48,199 bases of DNA from Tritonibacter litoralis (GCF_009496005.1 NZ_WIBF01000017.1:1-48199); one strand, 5' to 3'. Shown: positions 1 to 8,823, numbered from the stretch's first letter. The notes: a model not told the origin generated them from the sequence alone. Program-made: numbers and translations.

Positions 1-331
1 CTCCGGTGTGTCCCGCAGCGTCCCCGCCGCGCCCCGCAGCGCCTCAGCGCCGCCGGTGAAGGGGCTTTTACGGGTAACCCAAAACACCCGCAACCCAAAA
101 ATCACAAAAATCACAATCTTTTTGAAATATAAAACAATATCAATGGGTTAATTCTAATTTTTTCGGACGTGCTAAACGTTTCTATTGGACAATCCGTGAT
201 TTCTCTTTGGCCCAGGAGTCGCCCTGGTCTCACTCATGCCTATATATTGTGTGCTTTGACGAAACTGACACAACTGTGGTCGCGAGTCGCCCTGAGGCCC
301 AAGGGAGGCAACACGGGCGACTCGGGGAGAT
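1..331. other. Left-edge noncoding stretch
   Basis: No gene is recognised here. The first ~75 bases are very GC-rich. Composition then switches abruptly to AT-rich sequence from about 100 to 180. A minus-strand frame is open from about 105 to the window edge (~35 codons) and could be the 5' end of a gene continuing to the left, but no ribosome-binding site or family supports it. Bases 180-331 lie downstream of the pxpA stop codon and show no clear terminator. Confidence 0.4.
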
Positions 332-1105
332 TCAGCCGACTCGTCCCTGAAATTGGCGCACCTCGACACCGCCGTCTTCCAAACTCTGGCGCACCGACTT
401 GGCCAAGGCGACAGCAGTTGGCGTATCTCCGTGCAAACAGATCGTATCGATGGGGGCTTGGATCTTCTTGCCGCCTTCGGTGATGATGGCACCGGCTTGA
501 ACCATTTCCAGAATACGCGGCCCCGCCACCGCCGGGTCATGGATCACCGCACCGGGGAGGCTGCGGTCGACAAGCGTCGCGTCGTCATTATAAGCACGAT
601 CGGCAAAGATCTCTCCACACCAATTACAGCCCAGATCGCGCGCAACCTCTTCCATGGCTGTCGAGGCCAGCACCATAATGATGATGTCGGGACATACATC
701 CAGTGCCCCTTCGTAGCAGGCGCGCGCCAAAGCGTGATCGACGCTGGCCATATTGGCCAATGCCCCGTGCAACTTTAGGTGACGGACATCGGTGCCAACG
801 GAGCGTGCCATGGCCAAGGCGGCTCCCAATTGATAGCGCACCATATTCGCCATCGTGTCATGGGGCACATGCATCTTGCGACGGCCAAAGCCCTGGAGGT
901 CCAGAAAACCCGGATGCGCGCCAATGCCCACGCCCGCGTCCCGCGCCGTTGCCATGGTCTGTGACATGACATCCGGATCGCCGGCGTGGAATCCACAAGC
1001 CACATTGGCGCTGGAAATCACCTGCAAAAGGCTGGCGTCATCGCCCATGGTCCAGGGGCCAAAGCTTTCCCCCATGTCTGCGTTCAGATCAACGGATTGG
1101 GTCAT
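332..1105 (-). CDS. pxpA: 5-oxoprolinase subunit A (LamB/YcsF family)
   Basis: This is the LamB/YcsF-family subunit of the ATP-dependent 5-oxoprolinase PxpABC, which opens 5-oxoproline (pyroglutamate) to glutamate in the cytoplasm. The 257-residue product has the usual family length. It opens with the family signature SVDLNADMGESFG (residues 4-16), followed by NVACGFHAGDP and GAHPGF. The ATG at 1105 has an AGGAG about 8 bases upstream and overlaps the stop codon of the pxpC-like gene by four bases (ATGA), so the two are translationally coupled. It is the last gene of a three-gene minus-strand operon in the order B-C-A. Presence of all three subunits makes 5-oxoprolinase far more likely than an unrelated lactam-metabolising role. 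Confidence 0.93.
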   Translation of the reverse strand: MTQSVDLNADMGESFGPWTMGDDASLLQVISSANVACGFHAGDPDVMSQTMATARDAGVGIGAHPGFLDLQGFGRRKMHVPHDTMANMVRYQLGAALAMARSVGTDVRHLKLHGALANMASVDHALARACYEGALDVCPDIIIMVLASTAMEEVARDLGCNWCGEIFADRAYNDDATLVDRSLPGAVIHDPAVAGPRILEMVQAGAIITEGGKKIQAPIDTICLHGDTPTAVALAKSVRQSLEDGGVEVRQFQGRVG

Positions 1106-2145
1106 CGGTCGGCTCCTTTTAAGTCTTTTTCCAAAAATGGGTCATCTGTGGCGGAGACCACGCCTCCGACCAATTGGTAGGCCAACAAGTCTTGCAAGGT
1201 TGCGGGATCTCGGACCAATGGCTTGCATTGGCTGCGCAACCGGTTGATCTCTTGGGTTGCGCGCTGTTCGGCGTCCAGTGCCGCGTCCAGGCTGACCCAT
1301 TTGAACCGCAGCTGTTGGCCAGCGCCCGCCTGGGCCACCCGGGGCAGGTCACAAGGCAGAACCGTGCCAATACGTGGGTAGCCGCCCGTGGTCTGACATT
1401 CCCGCATCAGAACAAATGGCTGGCCGTCACCGGTCATCTGGATATCACCGGGCACGATGATCTCGGACAGGATGTTCAGCTGGCCATCCGCGGCAAAGCC
1501 TTCCCCCTGGCTAAGCAGTTCGACCCCCATGCGATTGGCGCGTGGTCCGCGCTTAAATGTCGTCTCGGCAAATCGGGTCCGGGTTTGCGGCGCGAAAAGA
1601 TCCGACTGAAAGCTTTCGACAATGCGGATTTCGCCACCGTCAAACCGTGGATCCACCGGCAGGGTGAGGCCGGTCTCGTACGTAGTGTCGGGCCCGGCCT
1701 GCAACACATCCCCTGCTTGCGTGTTCCGCCCAAGTCCCGCGGCCAGATGGACGGACCGCGCGCCCAGCATCTTGGGCGCGTCAATGCCGCCACCCAGGTG
1801 CAGATATCCGTAGACACCTTGCTGTGCCGCGCCGATTTTCAAACGTTGTCCCGCCATCACCCCATGCGAAGCATTCCAGGCCAAGGGTGCACCATCCAGC
1901 GTCGCCACCATAGGCGCACCAGTCAGGGCGATCCGCAGATCACCTCGCGCCTCGAACTCACCCCCAAAGCCCGCCATTTCGAGGGCCGCCAAATCGGGGG
2001 CCTGGCGCAAAAGCGCCGCGCCTTCTGCGAGGGCACGAAGATCTGCGGCGCCCCCTTGGGAGACGCCATAGGACAAGAGCCCCGCGCGGCCGTGATCCTG
2101 GATCGATACGGCGGGGCCGGTGCGCAGAACAAAGAGCCCGGTCAT
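1102..2145 (-). CDS. pxpC: 5-oxoprolinase subunit C (biotin-dependent carboxyltransferase family)
   Basis: This is the AHS2/KipA-type subunit of 5-oxoprolinase, 347 residues. Family databases call it a biotin-dependent carboxyltransferase domain because it resembles part of urea amidolyase, but in bacteria it works with PxpA and PxpB. Visible family features are the N-terminal GPAVSIQDHGRAGLLSYGVS (residues 10-29), the early LRIALTGAPM segment and the central FQSDLFAPQTRTRFAETTF segment. The C-terminal third carries MTGDGQPFVLMRECQTTGGYPRIG. Its start overlaps the pxpB stop by four bases and its stop overlaps the pxpA start by four bases. The operon is therefore compact and the three subunits are probably made in fixed ratio. 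Confidence 0.92.
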   Translation of the reverse strand: MTGLFVLRTGPAVSIQDHGRAGLLSYGVSQGGAADLRALAEGAALLRQAPDLAALEMAGFGGEFEARGDLRIALTGAPMVATLDGAPLAWNASHGVMAGQRLKIGAAQQGVYGYLHLGGGIDAPKMLGARSVHLAAGLGRNTQAGDVLQAGPDTTYETGLTLPVDPRFDGGEIRIVESFQSDLFAPQTRTRFAETTFKRGPRANRMGVELLSQGEGFAADGQLNILSEIIVPGDIQMTGDGQPFVLMRECQTTGGYPRIGTVLPCDLPRVAQAGAGQQLRFKWVSLDAALDAEQRATQEINRLRSQCKPLVRDPATLQDLLAYQLVGGVVSATDDPFLEKDLKGADR

Positions 2146-2894
2146 GCCTCGACCTCTGACACTTGTGCACCGCCAAGATTGGGGTCCTGTTCACACAGGC
2201 GCAAGAACTCGGCCTTGGACACGGGGAAGAATTGCATTTCATCCCCCGCCCGCAGGGTAAACGGCGTGTCTGAGGTTGGTTGGAACCCATGCAAACCGGT
2301 TTGTCCCACATGACGCCAGCCGGTTGGCGTAGAAGCGGTGAACAGGACGAACTGTGACACAGCCTGCACCAAAGCCCCCCGTGGCACCATCGGGGTCAGC
2401 GCGGTTTGCCGTGGTATGTTCCACTCCGGCCCCAGCGGGCCAAGGTAGGGCTGCCCCGGCGCAAACCCGATGGTCAGGACCCGCACCCGTGCGGCTCCCA
2501 AGGCGTCGATGGCGGCCTGTTCGCTCATCCCGGCCAAATCCGCAGCCTCAGCCAGCTGTGGGGCCAGATCACCTCCATAGACTGTAGGCACGCGCCAAAA
2601 CCGACGCCCTTTGGGCAATGGGGCTTGGGTCCAATCCCGGTCGGCCAACAATTGGGAGAGCTGCGCCGTCAAGGCCGCATGTGTGGATTGTTGCGAGTCA
2701 AAGCGCACGTAGACCGAGGCCAACGAGGTTGAAGTTTCCAGAACACCCGGGATGGCCGCATCGGACACTGCAGCCCGCAACGCCAAAGCCGCCCGATTGT
2801 ACGCATCCTCCAGTCGATTGGAGAAACTGATAATGAGCCCTGAAAGCCCAACCGTTCGGATCTGCGGGTAATCGGCCTGGTCGTCGTTGCGCAT
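2142..2894 (-). CDS. pxpB: 5-oxoprolinase subunit B (AHS1/KipI family)
   Basis: This is the AHS1/KipI-type subunit of 5-oxoprolinase. It carries the conserved VLTIGFAPGQPYLGPLG stretch and the downstream PRGALVQAVSQ segment, both hallmarks of the allophanate-hydrolase subunit 1 fold. I place the start at ATG 2894 (protein beginning MRNDDQADYP, 250 residues) because an AGGAG lies six bases upstream. A longer frame reaches 2927 but has no such site. It is the first gene of pxpBCA and overlaps pxpC by four bases. About 185 bases separate it from the terminator of the next gene upstream, so a promoter probably lies in 2895-3078, but I see no convincing hexamers. Confidence 0.92.
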   Translation of the reverse strand: MRNDDQADYPQIRTVGLSGLIISFSNRLEDAYNRAALALRAAVSDAAIPGVLETSTSLASVYVRFDSQQSTHAALTAQLSQLLADRDWTQAPLPKGRRFWRVPTVYGGDLAPQLAEAADLAGMSEQAAIDALGAARVRVLTIGFAPGQPYLGPLGPEWNIPRQTALTPMVPRGALVQAVSQFVLFTASTPTGWRHVGQTGLHGFQPTSDTPFTLRAGDEMQFFPVSKAEFLRLCEQDPNLGGAQVSEVEA

Positions 2895-3078
2895 GCGCTC
2901 TCCTGTTTTGGCACACATTTGCGACAAGGCCTGTGGAGGTCAACATCCGACCGGTTGAAACAGGATCATAATTTAGAACCCAAAAGTGGTCTGATCTTGA
3001 AAGCATCACAGCAGCCAGAACAGAGGAATGACTTCCAGTGCGGCTACTTTGTATGACATCAGCCACCAAACGCTGCCT

Positions 3079-3110
3079 CAAAAAGAAACAGAGGTGGCCG
3101 TTTGGCCACC
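3079..3110 (-). terminator. Rho-independent terminator of the chemoreceptor gene
   Basis: Read on the minus strand, GGTGGCC and GGCCACC form a 7-bp stem (3104-3110 with 3093-3099) closed by a 4-base loop and followed by a T-rich run (3092-3079). It lies 40 bases past the stop codon of the chemoreceptor gene and separates it from the pxp operon. Confidence 0.75.
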
Positions 3111-3150
3111 CCCGTTCAAGCTGAGCATAGATGCAGCGGATCTGTTGGTA

Positions 3151-4560
3151 TTAGAAATCGTCCCAGCCCACGGCAGCGTCCATTGTGCCATGCGCCGTCG
3201 GCTCGGGCGGAGCCGCCGCTGGACGGGGCGCTTCTTGGAAGGTTGTAACCTGAGCACCGCTTGCGCCGGTGAACATGGCCACCTGCTGTCCCAGGCGGGA
3301 AGCATCGTTGTTGAGGGTCTGCGCAGCAGCCGTGCTTTGTTGGACCATGGCTGCGTTTTGCTGGGTGACTTTGTCGAGCTCGGTCATGCCTGAATTTACC
3401 TCATTCAGGGTGGTTGCCTGCTCTTCAGCGCCTTGTGCAATATCGCTGACGTGGGTCGAGATCGCGCTCACGCTTTCAATGATCTGATGCAGAGCATTGC
3501 CAGCCTGACCCACCAGATCCACACCATTTGACACCTGGCGGTTACTGTCACTGATCAGTTTTTTGATTTCCCCAGCCGCATCCGAGGACCGCTGCGCCAA
3601 AGCGCGCACTTCCGAGGCAACAACAGCAAAGCCACGTCCAGCTTCACCGGCACGCGCTGCTTCGACACCGGCGTTCAAAGCCAGCAAGTTGGTTTGGAAG
3701 GCGATGTCATCAATGACCGAGATAATATTGGCGATCTTGTCTGAAGATTGCTCAATCTCAGACATGGCCGAGATTGCATTGGTCACGATCTCGCCGCTTT
3801 CGGTGGCTTTTTGCTGTTCTTTGCGAACGATATCTTCCACCTGACGGGCACCATCCGCCGAAGACCGCACAGTTGCCGTCAGTTCTTCGATTGCGGCGGC
3901 CGTTTCTTCCAGGGTTGCAGCCTGGCTTTCGGTGCGATGCGCCAAATCACCAGAGGACTGGCCAATCTCACCGGCTGTACGCTGAACGGCTTCCGACACG
4001 GTTGCCACCGTACCCATTGTCCGCTCCAGCTTTTCGACAGATTCGTTGAACGCTTTGCCCAGATCCGCGACGTCGCGGATATGGGAGGCGGAAATCCGGT
4101 GGTTCAGTTTCCCTTCAGCCAGCGCTTGAAGCCCTTCGGCAACTGTTGCCAGACCTTCTTTGCGCTCTGTAATGTCAGATGCCAATTTGGCGACTTTGAC
4201 AACGTTACCTTCATCGTCATAAATCGGCGCATAAGTGGCCTGGATCCACAGGACGCTACCGTCTTTACGGACGCGCGGGAATTGATCTGTAAACGCTTGG
4301 CCGCCAGCCAGATCTTTCCAGAATTTGTCGTATTGTTCCGTTGCCGCGAATGTCTTGTAGACAAACATGCGGTGGTGTTGGCCTTGGATCTCTTCCAGAG
4401 AGTAGCCCAACGCGTCCAGGAAGTTCTGGTTTGCAGTGATAATCGTTCCGTCAGGTTCAAACTGAATCGTTGCCTGGGTTCTGTCGACCATCTCCATGAT
4501 GGCCTTTTGGGTCTCATCCATACCAGCCGATTCAGTGCTCTTCTTGGACTTAAAAAACAC
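3151..4560 (-). CDS. Soluble PAS-containing methyl-accepting chemotaxis protein
   Basis: This is a chemoreceptor signalling to CheA/CheW. Its 469 residues contain no hydrophobic membrane segment, so it is predicted cytoplasmic. Residues ~20-130 form a PAS domain ([20 protein letters not shown], then a PAC-like [17 protein letters not shown] and DITERK). Residues ~130-190 resemble a short HAMP-like or linker helix region, and ~190-420 form the MCP signalling coiled coil. The hairpin tip is [20 protein letters not shown], followed by [18 protein letters not shown]. After an Ala/Pro-rich tail the protein ends in GWDDF, matching the CheR/CheB tether pentapeptide pattern x-aromatic-x-x-aromatic. 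The start is GTG at 4560 with GGAG eight bases upstream. It is monocistronic with its own terminator; no other che gene is in the window. The ligand is unknown, and a PAS domain could hold haem or flavin. Confidence 0.93.
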   Translation of the reverse strand: MFFKSKKSTESAGMDETQKAIMEMVDRTQATIQFEPDGTIITANQNFLDALGYSLEEIQGQHHRMFVYKTFAATEQYDKFWKDLAGGQAFTDQFPRVRKDGSVLWIQATYAPIYDDEGNVVKVAKLASDITERKEGLATVAEGLQALAEGKLNHRISASHIRDVADLGKAFNESVEKLERTMGTVATVSEAVQRTAGEIGQSSGDLAHRTESQAATLEETAAAIEELTATVRSSADGARQVEDIVRKEQQKATESGEIVTNAISAMSEIEQSSDKIANIISVIDDIAFQTNLLALNAGVEAARAGEAGRGFAVVASEVRALAQRSSDAAGEIKKLISDSNRQVSNGVDLVGQAGNALHQIIESVSAISTHVSDIAQGAEEQATTLNEVNSGMTELDKVTQQNAAMVQQSTAAAQTLNNDASRLGQQVAMFTGASGAQVTTFQEAPRPAAAPPEPTAHGTMDAAVGWDDF

Positions 4561-4857
4561 GCCAATACTCCGTTACATCATTTGCACAGCTCACCAATTG
4601 GATAGACTCAAATTCCAAGCAAACCGTTAAACCCACTTGAAAAGCCCAAAAAAGCAGCCCGATTTTATCTTTCACGCCCCAAATCCAAATAAAAACAAGC
4701 AATTTTAATACGTCAAAAACGCATTTTCGAAGCTCCGAAAAATTCCTTTTTTGAGTCGTTGTGTTTTTGATTTTTCCCTGCGTTTTCCTTCACGTTTCGT
4801 CAGGGAAACAGAGCTAGGTTGAGCTTCGTTTGAAGGCCCCAGAAGGACACACATCAA
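4561..4857. other. AT-rich divergent intergenic region
   Basis: This 297-base region separates the divergent chemoreceptor and acvB-like genes and must hold both promoters. It is AT-rich. An 8-bp inverted repeat (TTTCCCTG at 4773-4780, CAGGGAAA at 4801-4808) lies about 50 bases before the acvB-like start and could be an operator or a leader hairpin. No clear -35/-10 pair was identified. Confidence 0.4.
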
Positions 4858-6174
4858 ATGGATGCCCGATTAAAAAGTGTGTTAAAAATTTTCTGTGTTC
4901 TAAGTATCTTAACCGTAGCACTGGCGGGAGCACATTTCGTCCAGCCAAAAGAAGCCCAGCGTCACGCCAGCGTCATCCGTACTCTCGCGCCACAGAATAT
5001 GGAGGCGCGATCAACGGCGATTATTTTGGTGGGGCAACAAGGTTGGGATCACGAAGTTGAGCAACGCGCCCAGCGCCTGTCAGAGATGCACACCTTGGTC
5101 ATTGGTGTGACGGCCACAGGCACACTGCGGCAATCTGATGCGTGTGAACAGTTTGCCTCTGAATTGGCGAGAATCGCTGAGACTGAACAAAAAAATCAAA
5201 ATGCACTTGCGCGCACGCCTGTGTTGGTTGGACTACAGGACGGCGCTGCATTGGCAATTTCCGCTGCTTGGGCCGCGCCCGACCGGTTCAAGGGGCTGGT
5301 GACCCAAGCGGCACCTAATAGAAACGGCTTTTGCGACACCACACACACGCCGTCATCGACAAAAGCACCGGTGCGATGGCTGGACATCGCCCTGCCAAAC
5401 ACTTCACCGGCCCAAGGTCTGGCTGGTGTGACCGTTGTGGATCCGACGGACAATCCGCGAAAGGCGTTTTACCAATCGTATCTGCGCCTTGCAGGCACCG
5501 ATTCCTCCTTTGATATCGACACCGGCGCCGGTGCGGACCTGCGCGACCTGCCGTTGACGGTGCACGAGAATCAAAATGTTGCTGCGCAAGATGTCTATGC
5601 GATTTTCCTGTCCGGGGATGGAGGTTGGGCCAAGTTTGACGAGGAGATTTCAGACCGCCTGGCAGATCATGGCATACCGGTCGTTGGAATTTCCAGCCTA
5701 CGTTATATGTGGCGGGAGAAGACACCTGAACAAATCGCAGCCGACTTTGAACGAATCGATGCGCATTTTCGGCGCAAATTCGGCCGAACCAAGGTGATGC
5801 TGCTTGGCTTTTCCCTTGGGGCCAATACCGTTCCCTTTGCCGCCAGACACCTGTCGCAGAACATGCGCGAGCGGCTGCTGGGCGTTGGCCTAATCGCACC
5901 CGAAACCCATACCGGGTTTGAAATCGTTGTTGGCGGCTGGCTAGGTCAGCGCACCGGCGCCATTGAAGTCGCGCCTGCCATTCAGTCCCTGTCGGCCCAT
6001 CTGCCGCCAGAGCGCATCCTGTGTCTGCACGGCCGCAAAGAAACGGTCAGCGCCTGCCCTGTGGCCCAGGTCCCTGGTATGCAACGGGTTGTCTTTGACG
6101 GCGGGCATCACATGGGCAACGATCACGATGGCGTCGCACGGCAGCTGGTTCAACTGGTCAAACAACACGGCTGA
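4858..6174 (+). CDS. acvB: AcvB/VirJ-family periplasmic hydrolase
   Basis: The 438-residue product matches the AcvB/VirJ family. Characterised members (AcvB of Agrobacterium, AtvA of Rhizobium) are periplasmic and hydrolyse lysyl-phosphatidylglycerol. A hydrophobic N-terminus (residues ~8-24) acts as signal peptide or anchor. The C-terminal VirJ domain starts near residue 240 with DVYAIFLSGDGGWAKFDEEI, continues with the nucleophile elbow GFSLGAN (Ser319), and ends in DGGHHMGNDHDG, which probably supplies the catalytic His. The N-terminal half (~40-230) looks like a second, degenerate alpha/beta-hydrolase fold (VLVGLQDGAALAISAAW), as expected for the two-domain AcvB type rather than the shorter VirJ. 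In rhizobia the gene sits with lpiA (lysyl-PG synthase), but no synthase is present here. The start ATG 4858 has AGAAGGA about 10 bases upstream. Confidence 0.85.
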   Translation: MDARLKSVLKIFCVLSILTVALAGAHFVQPKEAQRHASVIRTLAPQNMEARSTAIILVGQQGWDHEVEQRAQRLSEMHTLVIGVTATGTLRQSDACEQFASELARIAETEQKNQNALARTPVLVGLQDGAALAISAAWAAPDRFKGLVTQAAPNRNGFCDTTHTPSSTKAPVRWLDIALPNTSPAQGLAGVTVVDPTDNPRKAFYQSYLRLAGTDSSFDIDTGAGADLRDLPLTVHENQNVAAQDVYAIFLSGDGGWAKFDEEISDRLADHGIPVVGISSLRYMWREKTPEQIAADFERIDAHFRRKFGRTKVMLLGFSLGANTVPFAARHLSQNMRERLLGVGLIAPETHTGFEIVVGGWLGQRTGAIEVAPAIQSLSAHLPPERILCLHGRKETVSACPVAQVPGMQRVVFDGGHHMGNDHDGVARQLVQLVKQHG

Positions 6175-6209
6175 GCCGCGCTTACCTTCGATTTCACGTG
6201 TGACATCCC

Positions 6210-7181
6210 TTAGGCCATGTCTCTGCCTGCGGCGCGGTCTTTGGACGGGGATACGGACCAGCGACGTCGATACAGGTCAGCAAAGTGAGCCTGCGAGGTA
6301 AAGCCGGCCATTTCAGCAATCTCTGCAATGCTGAGGTTGCTGCCTCGCAACATGCTGCGGGCTGTCTCCAATCGCACGCTGCGATAGGCCTCCATAACAG
6401 ACTGGCCCAGCGCGCTGCGAAACTGCCGTTGCAACTGCCGGTCCGACACGCCGACCAAACGCGCGATTTGGCCAACATCGATGGGGTCCGCGATGTGGCT
6501 TTCCATCAGTTCCAACGCTTCTGTCACAACCTGAGACTGGATCCCATAACGCGCTGCGACGCTGGCCTGCTGCGGCGCGTGCGACACGCGGATCTCGGTC
6601 TGGATGAACCAGTCGCTGATCCTTTGGGCGAAACCGACACCGTGTTCAGCTGACAGAATCGCATGCATCATGTCCAAAGGTGCAGCCCCTCCGGCACAGG
6701 TATAACGGTCCCGGTCGATCACAAAGAGACGCTGTTCCAGCAGATATTGCGCAGACTGCGCGCGCAAATCCTCAAGATGATGCCAATGCACCGTGAAACG
6801 GCGGTTCTCCATCAGACCATTGCGGGCGAGGATCACCGCGCCGCCAGAGATCCCGCCCAGCGGGACACCGGCCCTGTCCAGACGACGCAGCCAGGCCGAC
6901 AATCTGACATCATTGAATCGAAAGGGATCTCCGCCCGCGACAACAAATACCAGATCAAAACTCAACCCCGCATCGGCAATGGATTGCGTCGCAAAGCTGC
7001 TGCCAAGGGACGCAGGCACATCGCCGCCATCTACTGACAAAAAGCAAATGTCATAGAGCGCTGTGGGCGCAAAGAGATTCGCCGCCCGCAATGGCTCCAT
7101 CGCTGCCGCCGTCGAGATCAGCGCATATCCTTCAACCAACAGAAAACCGATCCGTCGCAATCTCTCGCCTCTCGCGACCAA
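6210..7181 (-). CDS. GlxA-family transcriptional regulator (DJ-1/PfpI + AraC HTH)
   Basis: This 323-residue regulator has an N-terminal DJ-1/PfpI amidotransferase-like domain (residues ~8-175; RIGFLLVEGYALISTAAAMEPLRAAN, then GGISGGAVILARNGLM) and a C-terminal AraC double HTH (~215-315; IARLVGVSDRQLQRQFRSAL and LSIAEIAEMAGFTSQAHFADLYRRRW). Known members include GbdR and SouR, which activate glycine-betaine, dimethylglycine and sarcosine catabolism. Divergent placement 91 bases from soxB makes a GbdR/SouR-like activator of the sox operon the natural inference. The frame opens with TTG at 7181 preceded by AAGGG, so a non-ATG start is likely. The stop is 35 bases from the convergent acvB-like stop. 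Confidence 0.88.
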   Translation of the reverse strand: MVARGERLRRIGFLLVEGYALISTAAAMEPLRAANLFAPTALYDICFLSVDGGDVPASLGSSFATQSIADAGLSFDLVFVVAGGDPFRFNDVRLSAWLRRLDRAGVPLGGISGGAVILARNGLMENRRFTVHWHHLEDLRAQSAQYLLEQRLFVIDRDRYTCAGGAAPLDMMHAILSAEHGVGFAQRISDWFIQTEIRVSHAPQQASVAARYGIQSQVVTEALELMESHIADPIDVGQIARLVGVSDRQLQRQFRSALGQSVMEAYRSVRLETARSMLRGSNLSIAEIAEMAGFTSQAHFADLYRRRWSVSPSKDRAAGRDMA

Positions 7182-7272
7182 ATGACCCTTTCTCGATATT
7201 ATATGTCCTTTCTGCGAAATCTCAATCTGTCACACACTGACTAAAGTGCCCAAATCAAAATGGAGCATCGAG
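7182..7272. promoter_or_regulatory. Divergent promoter region, regulator / sox operon
   Basis: This 91-base gap between the divergent GlxA-type regulator and soxB must hold the promoters of both. It is AT-richer than its flanks. A GGAG lies seven bases before the soxB ATG at 7273. I could not define a trustworthy operator dyad by eye. Confidence 0.45.
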
Positions 7273-8523
7273 ATGAAGTTTTCCGGTTTGCGGGTAATCA
7301 AAGAGGCCTTGACGGGTCACAAAGGGTGGAAACCCCTTTGGAGAGATCCTGCGCCCAAGTCACATTATGACTTTGTCATTATTGGTGGCGGCGGCCATGG
7401 GCTGGCGACCGCCTATTATCTGGCAAAAGTGTTCGGCAAGGCCAATATCGCCGTGCTGGAAAAAGGTTGGCTGGGCTCTGGCAATATTGGCCGGAACACG
7501 ACCATCATTCGCTCTAACTATCTCTTGCCGGGCAACCAGCCGTTTTATGAGTTTTCCATGAAACTGTGGGAAAACCTCGAGCAGGAGACCAACTTCAACT
7601 CGATGGTCAGCCAGCGCAGCATCATCAACCTCTTCCACACCGACGGCCAGCGCGATGCCTATCGCCGTCGTGGCAATGCCATGAAATTCTCGGGCGCAGA
7701 TGCCGAACTGCTGAGCCAGGAAGACCTGCGCCAGCTTGCACCGTTCCTGAATTTCGACAACGCCCGTTTCCCGATCAAAGGCGGGCTGCGCCAGTTGCGC
7801 GCGGGGACGGCCCGTCACGATGGTGTGGCCTGGGGTTATGCCCGTGGCGCTGACATGCGCGGCGTCGATCTGATCCAGAACTGCGAAGTCACCGGCATGA
7901 AGATCGAAGGTGGCAAGATTATCGGGGTAGAGACCACCCGTGGCTATATCGGCGCGGGAAAAGTGGGCGTTGCGGTTGCGGGCAGCTCATCCCGTGTGAT
8001 GTCGATGGCTGGAAAACGCCTGCCGATCGAAAGCCATGTCTTGCAGGCCTTTGTGTCTGAAGGTCTGAAACCAACCATCCCCGGTGTCATCACCTTTGGC
8101 GCTGGCCATTTCTATGTCAGCCAGTCGGACAAGGGTGGTCTGGTCTTTGGCGGCGATATCGACGGGTACAACTCTTATGCGCAACGCGGCAACCTGCCGG
8201 TGGTTGAAGACGTGCTGGAAGGCGGCATGGCTTTGATGCCGATGATCGGGCGCGCGCGCCTGCTGCGGTCCTGGGGTGGTGTCATGGATATGTCCATGGA
8301 CGGCTCACCGATTATCGACCGAACCGATGTGGACGGCCTCTATTTCAATGGTGGCTGGTGTTATGGCGGGTTCAAAGCAACCCCGGCCTCTGGCTATGCC
8401 TTTGCGCATTTACTGGCCACAGACACCCCGCACGAGACCGCGACGGCCTATCGGATGGACCGGTTTGCGCGCGGTTATGTCGTTGATGAAAAGGGCGTCG
8501 GCGCCCAACCCAATCTGCACTGA
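7273..8523 (+). CDS. soxB: Sarcosine oxidase subunit beta
   Basis: This is the FAD/FMN subunit of heterotetrameric sarcosine oxidase, which oxidises sarcosine to glycine and passes the methyl group to THF as methylene-THF. The dinucleotide fold is at ~32-60 (YDFVIIGGGGHGLATAYYLA), followed by WLGSGNIGRNTTIIRSNY. The motif ARHDGVAWGYARGA near residue 180 carries His182, equivalent by motif to the histidine that holds FMN covalently in characterised enzymes. The C-terminus has RSWGGVMDMSMDGSPIID and FNGGWCYGGFKATPASG. I chose ATG 7273 (416 residues, close to the usual ~417) with GGAG just upstream rather than the in-frame GTG at 7246. It begins soxB-soxD-soxA-soxG-folD-purU. Confidence 0.95.
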   Translation: MKFSGLRVIKEALTGHKGWKPLWRDPAPKSHYDFVIIGGGGHGLATAYYLAKVFGKANIAVLEKGWLGSGNIGRNTTIIRSNYLLPGNQPFYEFSMKLWENLEQETNFNSMVSQRSIINLFHTDGQRDAYRRRGNAMKFSGADAELLSQEDLRQLAPFLNFDNARFPIKGGLRQLRAGTARHDGVAWGYARGADMRGVDLIQNCEVTGMKIEGGKIIGVETTRGYIGAGKVGVAVAGSSSRVMSMAGKRLPIESHVLQAFVSEGLKPTIPGVITFGAGHFYVSQSDKGGLVFGGDIDGYNSYAQRGNLPVVEDVLEGGMALMPMIGRARLLRSWGGVMDMSMDGSPIIDRTDVDGLYFNGGWCYGGFKATPASGYAFAHLLATDTPHETATAYRMDRFARGYVVDEKGVGAQPNLH

Positions 8524-8535
8524 GGTCTGTTTGCG

Positions 8536-8823
8536 ATGCTAATCCCTCATCCCCTTCTTGGCCTGCGTGACGCGCAGGAATTCACCTATCTTGGCGACGC
8601 GGACCTGATGCTGCGCCCAGATCCCAATGCCGAAGACGCCGAGGCTCAATTCGCCGAATATGTTTATTTGCGCGACAACCCGGCCGGTCTTCACCGCGAA
8701 CTGTGGTTCCACGAACAGGGCGATCGCTCTTGGTTGGTGGTGACCCGCAATACACTGACACATGAGATCCTGTCGGCCGAGCTCGCCAGCGATGTCAAAC
8801 GCAAGATCGGAGTCGCACAATGA
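8536..8823 (+). CDS. soxD: Sarcosine oxidase subunit delta, zinc ligands lost
   Basis: This is the small delta subunit of heterotetrameric sarcosine oxidase, 95 residues, recognised from its position and from YVYLRDNPAGLHRELWFHEQGDRSW. In typical SoxD a CPxCG motif at the N-terminus plus a His and a Cys later (Cys6, Cys9, His59, Cys63 in studied enzymes) bind structural zinc. Here the N-terminus reads MLIPHPLLGLRD, so both N-terminal cysteines are gone. The later Cys is Asp63, and only His59 remains. The protein has no cysteine at all. The reading frame is clean and overlaps soxA by four bases (ATGA), so this is not a frameshift. It is a divergent, probably metal-free, delta subunit. Confidence 0.88.
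   Translation: MLIPHPLLGLRDAQEFTYLGDADLMLRPDPNAEDAEAQFAEYVYLRDNPAGLHRELWFHEQGDRSWLVVTRNTLTHEILSAELASDVKRKIGVAQ

Noticed and set aside
1174-2313. 379-residue plus-strand frame
   Set aside because: It is antisense to pxpC, whose family motifs are clear.
8536-8823. Frameshift as explanation for missing SoxD cysteines
   Set aside because: The frame is continuous from the ATG to the four-base overlap with soxA, and conserved family segments follow in the same frame.
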